Assembly: GCA_004154925.1 (NCBI GenBank)
Contig: QJNS01000091.1
Location: forward strand, 1 to 64,000
Length of the DNA stretch: 64,000 nt
Source: Monosporascus cannonballus
Taxonomy: Eukaryota; Ascomycota; Sordariomycetes; Xylariales
Reading direction: 5' to 3'
The translations under genes and the position numbers were made by a program. The notes beneath the pieces are model-generated. The model saw only the letters and a list, made by a program, of their open reading frames with translations, did not search any database and was not told the origin of the DNA. This document shows positions 10,898 through 23,780 of this stretch, piece after piece (position 1 is the stretch's first letter; every line of letters starts with the position of its first letter).

Positions 10898-13518
10898 TAG
10901 GGGGATCTGTGGGTAGTGTTGGAGTTTTAGTAAAGGATGGATGACTTTTGGGAATATGATGGCATTTAAGGCATTTCGTAGCTAGTGTGTTCGATGACAG
11001 GACGGAAGATCGTGTAATCATAGAAGCGATAGACTTCTCGAGATGCAATACAGGCCTTAATACCAATATCGCGAGCTTAGATGTTACAAACGCTTTGGAG
11101 AGTGTCACCTTTAACTAGACATGACTCATTTATATCCGTCCTTTAGTACCCACTCGCCACCTGAAACATGCAGTCCCTGTTGAGGAACGCCAGCCTGTCT
11201 TAGGTCACCCTTAGCTGGCACCACCTACGCCTTCGTAGAAGGATTTCCTGCTTGGGGAAACACTGAGCCTTGCTAATCAGCACTTCCACGGCCCTTGGAC
11301 GACCTGGGTAGGATGCCCCATCCCCGCCTGCCTCGTAGAGCCATGACGGATAGCAGCCGGGCGTCGTAGACGTATGGATGACCTCGCTAAATCTCGTCCG
11401 GTGGGTGTCGAGGAAAACGTTATGCCCCGTTGTGAACAACCGAAACCATATCATCGGACTAGTGGCCCGTCCAGGAAGAATCTGAAAGTGAGATAAATTG
11501 CGGCTCGACAAGGCATGTTGGGATCTGAGCATGCTCTCGTTACTAGCAAACTCAGAGGCACACGGCACTCTAAACGAACATGCCAATATATGCGAGGGTC
11601 AGGTCCCTCAGTTATGATCTGGGGCAGAGTTCTCGTTGGGCGCATCATCCGGCTCGGTTGTTCGGCCTCCAGGTATGCTTAGGACCTCCGCTTCATCTGC
11701 TTTGTAAGTTCACCGCTCGAAGGCGGCGTTTTAACAGGCTGTCGTCCTACATACGATCGATGACCCTCCGGCGACTCACTCAGAAGATTTCTCTTCAAGA
11801 AGTTCCGCGCAACGCCGCGTCCCCAGCTTTAACTTGAGAGGACGCATGTGGTTTAGAAGCAAAGAGATGTCGTGTCCGACTCGCTACTTTGGAACTAGCC
11901 GTGTCGAAGACCAACTGTGCGTTTCTGGGGTGCCAGTTAAAACGGCAATAGAGACCACCTAGCTTCTGTGCGATTTCAGGATGTGGAGTGTTAGTGGTGT
12001 CAGGATAACGGAGGCTTGGGTTCGCCCATTTTGTATCCGCTATCCATAGGTAATTGCGCTCTGACGCCTCTGTCGAGATTAACGTATTCCGAATGTAACC
12101 GCTCTGATTAAATCTTTTTATGGTATCACCATGAAAAGAGCCCCAGGTTCTGGACGGGCGAATGTGAAGAGCTGCATAGCTCCAGCTGGAACCGATTATG
12201 CTTATGCTTATGAATAACTTGGGAAGGTTTCAGGCAGCCCCCGGGTCGTTCCCCAGAGGTGTCAACTCCATTGCTGGACTTGAAGTGGGCCCCGAATCGA
12301 ATGGTACTCGAGAGGTAGGGTTGAAGATCCTCTTTTTCTTCCTCCATACTCTGCCGGGTAAAGGTGCATCTCAGCCAAATTAAACTTACTTTATAATAAG
12401 GGTGATTCCGCATTCCGATACATCTTCTGGCTATAGGTATCTGCTGGAAGAACATCCTAGTATTAAGTCCAGTTGAAAGTCGTAGATGGACAGGCGAAAC
12501 GTTACGCCGCCCATTGCACGAGTCACCATGGGGCGATTCAGCCGTTCGGATGAGAGTAACAACAATATACGGATATACGATTCCTATTAGCAAACCCCTA
12601 CACCGTGGGAAAGACTAGCCGATCGACAGCAGTAGCATTGGACCACAATAACGAGTACCTACCTCGACGGATATCATCGATCGCAGTGCCAAGGGTTGCC
12701 AATATTAATCTAGGTGGGTACTGCCTTTCCGTAAGAGAATGAGAACTATGCCAATTTCGCATACACGTAGCGAGTTTTTCTAGGGCTTGCATCGGGTCTG
12801 AGATATATGGTCCGTCTATTATACTGGTTCCCTAAGATGCCCGGTACGAGAATCGAGAGTGGATAGCTCGATAGTCCCCTGATCCCGACCACGTGGCGCG
12901 CTTAACAGCCTATATTACTACCGCACCAGGGGAACTAACTCGTGGAATCTTCGAATGTCACGTCAGGTAGCAATGGAGCGAAGCTTCATTTAATACGTGC
13001 CAGTCACAGCGCAGCGGCGTGGAAATGGGGATGCGAAGACAACAAAGGAACATGCATAACATCAGCCCGCCGAGCCCCCCCTCCTTAGTGGTCGCCCGAT
13101 CGTCTCGGCAGCCATTACGAGGTCGCATGCATGACATAGGGGCTGCTCCGCGCGCTCCACCTGCGTCTAGCTCTGCCCGCTGAGCGCCGCATCCGGATAT
13201 TATCATGTTCGATGGCGTCCTCCTCAGACCACAATGAGCTGCCAGCCCGGTGCCGTATCTTCCATTCTGGGCCCGCGACCCCCTGACATGAGGTAAAAGA
13301 GCTGAATATCGCCGCTTCCTATGTATCCTTATTTATATACGGGGGTTACACCCTCAGCTTCGAATCCCTTTATCTCGCCGTCTCACCTTCATACGTCTCT
13401 CTCCCGCAGGGTACATTTTCTCGGAGGCTTTATAGGCGAACAGGCACTATCCAGGTGCTCGTGAACAATCGAAACCGCCTCCCCTCGAGCCACACGAGTG
13501 GACTTGCACAGCGACGAA
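10898..13518. other. intergenic, no gene recognised
   Basis: 2.6 kb with only short open frames that match no family I know. The last part should hold the chitin deacetylase promoter; a TTATTTATATA box lies near 13329, about 190 bp before its start codon. Confidence 0.5.
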
Positions 13519-15549
13519 ATGCATTGGTCCGGGATCTTCGCATTCGCCGTATGTGCGAGCACTGTAGCTGCTCACGCGGCGGCACATGAGCCTCATCAGC
13601 CGGTGCCTAGACTCGCGGGCAACCGCAAGCTTCTGTCAGAACTTGGTGTGAGAAGAGGATCGCCAGCCCTGCCTCGGAAACCAAGGCAGCCGGAGCCTAT
13701 CGAAGAATATGCTACTGAAGGCCACGAGAAACGCGGGGAGGTTGAAGAGCGCCAGAACGCGCCAGGGCGGTGTGGTCCGGGTAGAGGAAGCTGTGCAGCA
13801 GGTAGCGTCCCCCTTTGCATAATGGTACACGAACCTACGACCCCATGACCCCTTCGCTGACACGGTTCCTAGGCGATTGCTGTTCAAGTGCGGGGTGAGT
13901 TATTATTTTGTCTGGTATCGAGACTCGGTGGCTAAATGCACGAAAGCTGGTGTGGTAAAGGCGATGAATACTGCCGCTCGCCTGATTGCCAGATCACTTA
14001 CGGCCCCGCATGCGACGGGAACCAGAGGCCGAACGGCGTAGACACGTCGACAGTCCCGCGACCGAAGGTGGGGAATGTGCCGTACGGAGGCGTGGGCATC
14101 TACGACTGCAAGACCGTCGGCGACATTGCCATCACCTTCGACGACGGTCCCTGGGACTACACGAGCGACCTTCTCGATATGTTCGCCGTATGTGACGATC
14201 TAACCTGACAAGCATACTCGTCCCATATGAAGAGCCGCGCTGACCCCCTTCCAGGCATATAAGGCGAAGGCCACATTCTTCATAACGGGAACGAACCTCC
14301 ACAAGGGCAAGCTCAACGACCGTTCGCTGCCGTGGGCTTCCATCATACAAGTATGATACGTGCGTCTTTTGAGGGTGCTCGGCTTGATACTGACGGGTTC
14401 TTCCAGCGCATGGCAGCAGAAGGCCATCAGATTGCAAGCCATACCTGGTCGCGTAAGTAATATTTTTGGAGTCTCAGACTCGCCATGCCTGTTACGATTC
14501 ACCTAGGGCGGGCAGTGCACCGACTATTCCGGGCTCCATTTCGTGTCTGGTCTACCTGTGATTGGTTCAGGTAACGAGGCTGTTACTGATATCGAGATCA
14601 CAGACGAGAACTTCTCCCAGATGACGACCACGCAAGCAAGGAACCAGATGATCTGGAACGAGATCGCACTGAACGATATCTTGGGCTACATACCCACATA
14701 CATGCGGTTCGTAACCCACAAGCACCGTCTGCGCTCGTCGCCACCTCTCATCCGTTTTGTTATTTTTCCTTCCTCCGCACACCCCCCCTTAAAACTAACT
14801 ATCCGCCCACACACAGGCCACCATACTCCATCTGTCCGCAGTCGTGCCAGAACCTGATGGCCGAGCTGGGGTACCACATCGTCTACTTCGACCTGGACAC
14901 CGAGGGCTACCTGCACACGGAGCCGAGCCAGATCCAGAGGAGCAAGGATATCTGGGACGCCGCCGTGGAGGGCACCGACGCCTGCGAGAACGGGTACCTG
15001 CAGATCGAGCACGACATCCACTACCAGGTCGTCTACAACCTCACGGGCCACCTCCTCGAGTCGCTATTCCGCAACGGCTACCGCTCCGTCACCGTCGGCG
15101 AGTGCCTCGGCGACCCGCCCGAGAACTGGTACCGCGCGGGGCCCGGCCGCCCCCCCGTGCCCCCGTACACGCACGCGCCGCCCACGCCGACCTGCGGGGC
15201 CGGCGGCGGGGACCCCGAGCCGCCGATGCAGACCTCGGTCGAGGGCAACTGCGGCAAGGGCATCACCTGCCTCGGCTCCCAGTTCGGCGACTGCTGCTCG
15301 CAGCACGGCTGGTGCGGGTCGACGGCCGCGTACTGCGGCGAGGGCTGCCAGCCGGGGTTCGGGAAGTGCGACGGCGGGTCGGGGGGCGGCGCGCCCGTGT
15401 CCGAGGACGGCACCTGCGGCGGTGCTGGTGGCGCCACCTGCGTGGGCTCCGGGTTCGGGAACTGCTGCTCGCAGTACGGGTGGTGCGGCTCGTCGGCCGA
15501 CCACTGCGGGACGGGCTGCCAGCCGAAGTTCGGGTCGGGCTGCAGGTAG
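13519..15549 (+). CDS. secreted chitin deacetylase, CBM18-NodB-CBM18-CBM18
   Basis: Seven exons (13519-13801, 13873-13894, 13947-14187, 14255-14350, 14407-14452, 14604-14706, 14817-15549) give 507 residues. A signal peptide spans about residues 1-20. The first CBM18 hevein-like module (about 90-125) is split by a 22 bp micro-exon. The NodB domain follows: TFDDGP at 165-170 (catalytic base and metal Asp), HTWSH at 226-230 (zinc His pair, second His codon split by an intron), and RPPYS at 264-268. Two further CBM18 modules, about 407-447 and 462-506, each carry the CCSQ.GWCG core. Enzymes of this family remove acetyl groups from chitin oligomers or wall chitin, giving chitosan; acting outside the cell, they can alter the wall or hide chitin fragments. 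The acceptor at 14603 was chosen because only it restores HTWSH. The GTTCGT donor at 14707 is weak but keeps RPPYS. Confidence 0.93.
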
Positions 15550-16675
15550 GTAGTAGGCGAGTAACTAAGTACCTTAAGTACGCGGGAATTTTGGATAGGC
15601 GGTTCTGTATCTACGTAATGAATACTGGAGGATGGGGTCGAAGAATATACATATATCAGTTGAAACTCAGTGACTAGGAGTAGGCAGATCGTGGGGTGCC
15701 GGTCGTGTCTTGGTTCCAGCGTATGGGAATCGGCTCTCATGGATGATATCGTGGAATAACATCATGAAGGAAGCTCGGGCTATATGTATGGGGGAAGACC
15801 GATCCGGTACCACTCACCTACCGCAACGGGGACAAAGCTGCGCAGCGATCTAGTATGTAATTGGAGCAGAGACAGCGCATAAAGATATTTATGTCCCATC
15901 ACAGGTATCGAGGAGTACGTAAAAAGCACCGCCGAATATGAAGTGAGCGGGAATCACCACCGCTCGTAGCCCGATGCCAGCCAGTAAGTATGTCATAAAT
16001 TAACCGAACGCTGGTGGACTAAAGCAACAACCTCTATTGAAACCCGATATATGCAATGCTGACCCTCCTTCCGCGCTCCTCCTCCTTTTCAATTATTATA
16101 TAGGAACCATTCATCCGGCCCGGCTTCCCTCCTCTAACCGACTTAACCGTGCAAACCCCCCGATGTGATAATCCGTACGGGGAGGGGGGTTAAGACCCCC
16201 CCCCCCCAAAAAAAAAAGGAATTGCAACGACGCACGGTAGAAAGACGCCCGCGCCTAAGAGACATGCATGAATACAGGCGTAGCGTGGCACCTGGAATAA
16301 TGGTGGCGACAGACTTGAAACAGGGGGGAGGTTTCGCCTCTATTTGGGATATTGGCTAGGCAGAGGTGCACCGCCATGAGTGCCAACAAATCGACGACGA
16401 CGCGAGGCATTGTGAAGCGGAAGAGAAGTATCGAAGTGGAATCTAGTTTGTTGAATTACTTAAATGCGAGAGCTAAAATGGGATAAGTCTCAAAACATGC
16501 GAGTATGCGAGTGCGTGCTGCGGAGCACCAGGATCCCGCCTCTCTGTCTGCCTGTCTGTCATTATATCACAGTATATAACAAGAGCGCACCGCTTGGGGG
16601 TATCGTATGAGAGTCGTATATATCGTCGCCAATGAAACAAATTTTTAGTTTCTTTTTAATCAAGATTTTTTTTCT
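15550..16675. other. intergenic between convergent genes
   Basis: 1.1 kb between the 3' ends of the chitin deacetylase (+) and noxR (-). It holds a C12A10 run but no gene that I recognise; transcription terminators of both genes should lie here. Confidence 0.5.
16196..16217. repeat. C12A10 homopolymer block
   Basis: Twelve C then ten A, shortly after a G-rich run. Likely length-variable. Confidence 0.9.
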
Positions 16676-18466
16676 TTAGAGTTCATGCACCCAGACCTAG
16701 GAGATGCCATCGTCAGTAAAGAGATCCAGAGGCAGTGCGTAGGAACACTTGAGTCAGGGGGTCTGCACTACTCACTTCCCACTTTCCGATGTCCAGCCTC
16801 GCCTTGCGTGCCGCCTGCTTGACGCTGGCCATGGCCATGTCGAGGTCGTCCTGGTCGGCAAGAGTGATCATGTCCTCGGGGGCGTCCTCGTCGCGCATCT
16901 TGATCTTGAAGCGCCGCTTGATGCCGAACTTCTCGCGGATGCGCTCGGCGAAGTCCGGGAACTCGACGGCGATGCCCACCATGATGTACCGCACGTCCTC
17001 GGCGTGCACCTTGACGCGCACCTTGCGGATATCGGGCCGCCGCGACTGGGCCCGCGACGAGCCCGACGCCGACGACGTGTTCGCCCGCCGCACCGGTATC
17101 ATCTCGAAGTCGCCCTCGTCGAACGAGTCGTAGTCGCTGCCCACCTCCTCTTCCTCCTCGATCGACCGCGGCGCCGGCTGATTCCGGCGCCTGCTTCCGC
17201 GGCGTTCCACACCGCCATTGTACAAGTCATAGACGTCGTCCGGATAGCTGTCATCGCCGTTCCTTGACCTCCTGCTCCTATTTGCTTCGTTCCTAGAGAA
17301 GCTTCGCTGGGGTGGCGATCTCGCTTCGGACGCGGCCCGGCTGGGCCCTCTGCGCTCGCTTAGCGGCGAGCTCGTCTTCTGATACCGGTCGTTCCGAGCG
17401 TCTTCGGGAATGTTTAGCTTGGCCGGCATCGGCTTCGGTCCATTGCGGACAGATGCGCCTCGGCTTAGCTGCTGCGTGGACTTGTCGTTCTCTGGCGGTG
17501 GCGTAGGCGGGAAGGCGTTGCGAGCATTCGGAGGCTCGGATTGTTGTCTCTTACTCTGCAACCCTGGCTTGACAAGATTCGTGGCAGCGAACGAGATATT
17601 GTCCATTGGCCGGTCATCCTTGACCTCGGCGCTCCTTCCGGCATACTTGATTTCCGAACCGGCGAAACCAGTGAAGGCGTTGGCGCGATCCGAAGCTGCT
17701 ACCAAGCGAGCTTTACCCAGGTAATCCTTCGTCTTCAAATTCCGTACTTTCGCTTCGTTCGGCCGGTATACAACGCCCACGGGGATCGAAAATACGGTGT
17801 AGCCCTGCCCGACTGGTTAAATGCAACCCGGAAATATCGAAGAAGTCCTCCTACCTCGGCTTCCTCTTTTATAGCCTCATCAATAACATTATGATCTTCG
17901 ACAACTTTCTCCTTCACGGCGTACATGAGATCCTGCATACCCGCTTCCTTCTGCTGTAGGTAGATATAACAGAGGCCGCGATTGAAAAGAACCTCGCAGG
18001 AGTAGAGCTTGAAAAGAAGGCCCAGCTGCGCATAGTCGATCATCGTATTTCCTCTCAGGTATAGTAGGGTGTCGTTGAAGTTGGCCAACGCCTCCTCAAA
18101 GTCCCCAAGCAGGAAATTCGAAACGCCTTGTTGGAAGTAAGCGACGGCAAGGTACTGGTCCAACTGGATTGCCCGCTGGTAGCATTCGACCTGTACACAG
18201 GTGTTAGCGTACTATAAAAACAATGGTTCGGTCAATGCATACAGCTTTGTCGTGTTCGCCAAGGGTGGCGTGTATAACGCCCATGTTGAAGAGGATCTTG
18301 GACGTATCCGCGATGTTGTCGAATTCCCTCAATGCCTCCTCGAATTCATTGTTGTCATACCGGCTAAGGGCCGATACCCACGTTTCTATTTCCTACGGTG
18401 AGTTAGCAAAGATATGATGCCATCTACCCGCCTCTGAGATCACCCCCATACCTGCTTTAAGGACAT
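16676..18466 (-). CDS. noxR: NADPH oxidase regulator NoxR (p67phox homologue)
   Basis: Five exons (18466-18452, 18392-18243, 18190-17855, 17804-16776, 16696-16676) give 516 residues. The N-terminal half (about 1-165) is a TPR array with segments such as FNMGVIHATLGEHDKA and VAYFQQGVSNFLLGDFEEAL, the Rac-binding surface in p67phox. YTVFSIPVGVVYRPNEAKV (about 169-187) corresponds to the activation region. A disordered Ser/Arg/Pro-rich middle precedes a C-terminal PB1 domain (about 425-510) with an acidic OPCA-like stretch (DEDAPEDMITLADQDD). The last exon is only 21 bp and encodes VWVHEL, typical of NoxR ends; the first coding exon is 15 bp. NoxR activates NoxA/NoxB superoxide production with RacA, controlling hyphal tip growth, sexual development and infection structures. 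The 340 bp upstream of the start contain no ATG on the coding strand, consistent with a 5' leader. Confidence 0.93.
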
Positions 18467-21400
18467 ATTTCCTGGCCCCCAGATGGGGTATGAATTGTTG
18501 TCGAAGCCGCTCTTTCCAGCAGAAACAGACTTAAATTCTTCCCGACGATTGCAAGGCTGAACGTTCGTGTCTCGCTTTGGGATCAGTATAGGGGGAGCGT
18601 GGCCGTCAAAATCGTCAGGGATGGTAAGAGGGGCCTTTTCGCTTTAATATATGGTGGTGTTTCCACTGAAAGAAGTCGTTGGGCTAGGATTGTCCCGCTT
18701 TTGCCCTCGCTCCTAGCCTTGGCCGATAGCTGGCTATTTTAAAAAGTTTCGCTCGCTTAGATGGGCTCGGATACTTGTGACTCTTTTCTTAACGGAGGCC
18801 AACAGAAACCATGTGTACATCAAAAAAAATGAAAAAAATGAAAAGCAAGTAATGCTATGAAGCTGGCGAGGTCAGGACGCGAAGAGAGTGCGCCGTGGGT
18901 GCAAACAATTATGCTCCTGCAAAGGGTATCGCCGGAAGGGTCAGGTAGGTTGGGCCGTGGGTGGGATATGTAGGTACAGATGCACAGCGCCACGGGCCGA
19001 CAAGTGATCCAAGAGGTGACCGATCAATGTCGAGATACAGCGCAAGTGTGGAGTTGGATTATTAGTCTCTTAGCACGCCCGGAAGGAATGTATTAGGTTG
19101 GTGATGAAAACGATAGACTTGCAGCTTAATGCTATTCGCAGATTGAACAGTGAGTGAAAAGAAGGAATCGGACGGCGAAGCCAGCGCGTAGAGATGGATG
19201 GAGAGTGGTTGAGGAGGAGGCTAGTACTTAGAGATGATGGCCGAACAGGGCAATTGGGCCATTGAACAGGTACTGCAATGGGGCGGGCAGGGTAATATCA
19301 TGCAGTGCTAGGTATGAAGAGATGTCCCTTTTCTGACGGACAAAAGACGCCAGTGCTCGTGCGTGCGGCCAGACGTTCGAAGAGAGGGGCGTCAGGGGTT
19401 GTTGCTATGGAGCAGGGGGTTCATTGGTGTGTGACCATCTCGGACAAGAGAGGGTCGTGCCAGGCGCTTGGCTGAAGGGGGTCTAGGGGCTCCGACTGAG
19501 GGAGACCGGGGGAAAGCAAGCTCGTTTTCTCTCATCTCATGTTGGTTCCCGGCCCAGCGTCTCATTTACGTATAAAGAAAATATATACGGTGGCTCAAAG
19601 CAGGCGCGCATACTCGTTCGTCAGCTCCTTCGTACGGTAGTATCGGCCATGCCTGCCAGCCCTAATCGTACGCACGTCGTACGAGCTCGACACAATTGTG
19701 TATCAAACGGCACAGGAAGAAGGGATTTGTCTGGCCAACAGGGTCTCTTCGAAAAGAGGCGATGCCCAAGACCACCCGGTCTACCAAGGCCTGAACAATC
19801 ACGAGACCGCCTCTCCAGTTGCCATTGCCCAGCTTCCGCTCTCTGCAAGTGCAGCCAATCCAGGATCGTGGAAGATTCATGTCGAGGTCAGACAAGGGTC
19901 GGAGGGTGATCTAATGCCCCGCCAGCTGCAGCTCGTAGCTATAGCTATCACCAGCCGGTTGTCTTGGCCGACGAAAGATAGAGCATCCATCACTCCCTCT
20001 TGGGTCATGATGCATATAATATGTGCTGCATCGTCAGATGCTCTCGATGGTAGTGACATAGGCCAGCAAGTAATCGGCCGTGAACTCGGTCACGCTATGC
20101 ATCTCGAATTTGTGACGTCTGCGAATCAAGAGATATCATTGTGAACATTGGTTGCCAGAGGGACCCGGTGATTGGATATCCCCTCAGGGCTAACCGCCAA
20201 TAAGCCCCGCTAGCCCTACTATGACAATCACCAACAGGCTCGGTAAGACAAGTAAACGGAAGCTACTGCATTCCCACATCCTAGAAAGTGTGATCTTTTT
20301 TTCCCCCCTACATACGTGAATTCCTAGTTGGGAATGGGGGGCACGCCGATTTCGATCATGCACGATGTATTCTAGAAAGATAATCCAGCCATCCTTGCTG
20401 TGGGCAGGGCAAGTCTACGTAGGACGCGGGCGCTTGGGACGTTGTGACTACATAGTATGTTTCCACCATCGTGGTTCTCGGTATCACTTGCAGCAGCACT
20501 ACCTACGGAGGTCCCCTGCAATGATGATATTTAACATACGCTAGCTGCGTTCGAGTTTTTAACAATTCACAACCTTTGTATATAACCTCTAACACACAGA
20601 TGTTTCCGCGGTTACTATGTACCTACAGCACATACATAATCCTCAGTCCCAGTTGTGTCATTCTTCAGATGAGGTGACCCGTTGACAGATCCTGAAGCAG
20701 ACTTGTTGCTCGCTAACTCTGAGGCTCTTAAGCAGCTGCAGAGATCGGCAGGGAGCCTCCCCCTAACTCGCCCGCCCAAACCGTAACTTTAGTAGCCTGA
20801 CGTCTCAAGCATCATATTTCGAAACTTGTCTCTTCCACAAGCTTGTGAGGAGAGGGCGAATCAGAATTAGCTTCGTTTCCTACATACGTAAGTATCGACA
20901 TCAGACGAATTGCCCGGTTGAAGCCTGCAAGTCGCGAAATGTGCATTGGTGCATACGTATAGAGTAGACATCGATGGTTGGATTCGGCAATAATGTGACG
21001 TGCTCTGTCACATCGCCCACAGTAGCGTTCTTTAGCAGGGCTTGTGGAGGCCGACGCGGGGGCTAGACGTTACCGCATTGAGTGCGAGGCCGGACATCCA
21101 AATATATAAAAGCTGAACACATACGACGATTCTATAAAAAATGCTGCCGGCGCCTCTTGTGATTGCAACGCTCCCAAAAAATGACGATCCCCGGTTTTAC
21201 GGAGGCGTACTTACAGTACGCACCTACTTGTAGGCAGCTTCTACGACGACGACTTCCAGGAAACGAAAGTCGAATCCGAGGATTGATGCGGCGGCATTGC
21301 ATAGGTCGATCGATAATAATGCTATTATCTACCAGGGGACTAGCTGCGTCGGGTTTCAATCCCCTGCCCGGCACTTTGCTCACCCGTACTGTAGGCAGTG

Positions 21401-22441
21401 TAGCTAGTTTCATGCGTGATCTACGGAATCCGAACATCATCCTTGCTCGCGAAAAGCGATCCCCCACGAAACTCAAGAGAAAATTCGATAGGCCGCTCCC
21501 CTAGTACACATCTACAACATACGTAGAGATCAACCCAGACGGGAGTCAACCATTTTCGGCTGAAAAAATCTCCTGGGAAGTTCGTAAGTGTAGGTGGGGG
21601 GGCTTGAGGCGGAAAGCTCGGCCGCCAGGAGGGTTGGGTGTCGACTGTGCTATACGGAACACGCACCCAAGAGGAAGGAAGGTGTTATGTTTGGATCGAC
21701 ACACGCAAACAGAACGTGGTTTCGAGCTTCGTCTGCCTCCAAACCGGAGACGGCCTTTTGAAAATTTTCAGGCTGGTGTCCCCTGGTACCATCCCAGATG
21801 TAGAAGGCGACGTTACCCGCTCGTTGCACGCAAGCCTTATATCATTACCAACTGCTCATTGCCATCGGATGGTGTGATAAACCCGTGGTGCCATTGCAGC
21901 CGCAGATCGTACGACGGCCATGTGGCCCCCGGCAGGCGACGAAAATCCTACCTCGCCCTTGTTCGGTAGGCAACGAGATAGACATCGGACGATGCCAACT
22001 ACCCGCCGACATACGTAGGTAGATAGCCAAGATCAGATAATGCACGCCTGTCACCTGCATAGGGGATAGCTTTACGAGGAGAAATCATACTGATTTGGAT
22101 GCCAAGGAACAGCATCAAGAGATCCTGTTGTTCATATTGCTTCTTTAGAAACGCAACTATTCCTTAGGATCTGACCTCTCCGCCTACGCTATCCACGTCT
22201 CGAAAGGGCATGGGCCGACCATTCGAGTGCAGCCGAATCTGCAGTGGAACTCTTCAGACGACGGAAGTAACTCCTGCACCTAGGACGGAGCCTCCTGGGT
22301 CAATTCTGGCTGGCATTGGATGTACATGGGCACGAAAACCCTGACCTTGGCATGTTAACCAATAAAGGGTATGACGAGGCTATTCAAACATGCTGCTCTA
22401 TGATATGTAATATCCAACACCTAAAAGAGCAATGATTCGTG
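18467..22441. other. intergenic, no gene recognised
   Basis: About 4 kb between the noxR start and the CCS1 stop. The proximal 350 bp look like the noxR leader and promoter. The rest carries only short open frames without family signatures, and scattered TAGGTA words (18943, 22012). Confidence 0.5.
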
Positions 22442-23780
22442 TCATATCATGCCTTTCTTAACCTCCTCTTTCCGCTCTTCCCAGAGCGTCTTTCCCGTGC
22501 AGGAACACACTGTCTTATCATTGTCCCATACGCCAGCACTCCTTGCAATAACCCCAACAGCCGTGTCCTCGTCGTTCTTCAAGTCGCCACTGCCCTCTTC
22601 CTGCCGCGAGACAACCATTGCGTGGCCGATCACCTCCCAAACCTGGAAGGGGTGGTCCATGAAGACAGCGCCACGGCCGTCCTTCCCGACTTCGACTGTC
22701 CCCAAGACCCCACGCGGTTGTGTCGCGCCGCTACCGCCAGCCCAGACTGGGCCCGTAGATGTAGCACCATACTTTAGATCACCATATTGGCGAATTGTAG
22801 CCGAGTATACACCGGGCGTGACCCCCCGAACCGTCAAATCTACGAGGGTCGCCTCGGGCGAGACTTGCACCATGCGAGCTAAGCCTCTGACCCTTCTGTC
22901 TTTGACTCCAGAATCTGCTGTCGCAGCCTCAGGCGCCGAGGCTGGCACTAGCTCATCACCACCTTGAAGGTTGTGGTGATATGTCTCAAGGATGCACACA
23001 GCTGCACCTGCAAGCCGTTTCCACCAAGGCGTCTGCGTCAGCTAGCTGAAATCCCACTATCTCGAGCCTGGTCCATTTTTAAAAGTAGGAAACATATTAC
23101 TACGGCGAAGAAATAAGAAACCCAGATAACGGGTATGCATAAGAGACAGTGATCGGAAGAATGATGCGATAGGCTCCTATCTGGTAAAAAGAAACATGTT
23201 CCGGCACTCACTGTTTGATGCTCCTGATCCTCGCAAAATAGCGTCCCGGCCGGTGGCTTCGATGGCACGGACAATAGCAGACGGTGAAACTGTCCGGTTG
23301 GCTCCGTTAGCCCAGCAAGTCACTGGAAATCCTTGCTAACACCATCATCTCTGCTCGTGGGGAGAGCCAACGGGAAGGCCAATCTTACCAGTGCCCTCGA
23401 CTGCTACAAGCTGATCTTTGAGGCTGACATCAACCTTGGCGATCCCCTCCAGGCTATAAAGCGAATCTGAAACGGACTTGACGCAGTCGTCACATGTCAT
23501 AGGTACGGCAAAAAGCGTCTGATAGTTTGTCTCTCAGTCATTTTTTATGAACTTCGAGTCAGATGGAAGACCCACGACCAACCTGGAAAGGAGTCTTGAC
23601 TTTATTCTGAGTCGCAGCCATCTTGCTGGTCTCGGTGACGACAAGACTACTCGTAAGGCCGTTTCGCTTTTGCCGGTGTAAACCGTGAAAATAGTATGCA
23701 GTAGCGGTGCCAAGGGAAACGAAGCCAGTGGTTGTAGCAAAGGAACGAAACGAGATATTATGGAAATATCTCAACACCAT
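22442..23780 (-). CDS. CCS1: copper chaperone for Cu/Zn superoxide dismutase, with N-terminal extension
   Basis: Four exons (23780-23583, 23518-23389, 23289-23212, 23007-22442) give 323 residues. Domain 1 is a heavy-metal-associated fold with MTCDDC (Cys75, Cys78). Domain 2 is SOD1-like (about 160-290). Domain 3 ends in the copper-delivery motif CSC (Cys303, Cys305) and a Lys-rich tail. CCS1 docks with SOD1, inserts copper and oxidises its disulfide, in cytosol and mitochondrial intermembrane space. Unusual is a 53-residue N-terminal extension before Met54: basic/aromatic, then a hydrophobic stretch (about 18-33), then basic again. It resembles a mitochondrial presequence with a sorting anchor. 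Met54 (23621) has a good context (AAGATGGC) and would give a canonical cytosolic form. The gene is divergent from MRPL23. Confidence 0.92.

Noticed and set aside
12126..12593. 155-codon minus-strand frame
   Set aside because: No ATG-centred coding pattern, no recognisable motif, no plausible splice partners.
19698..20144. 148-codon plus-strand frame
   Set aside because: No domain or signal features; frames of similar quality exist on the other strand, so probably chance.
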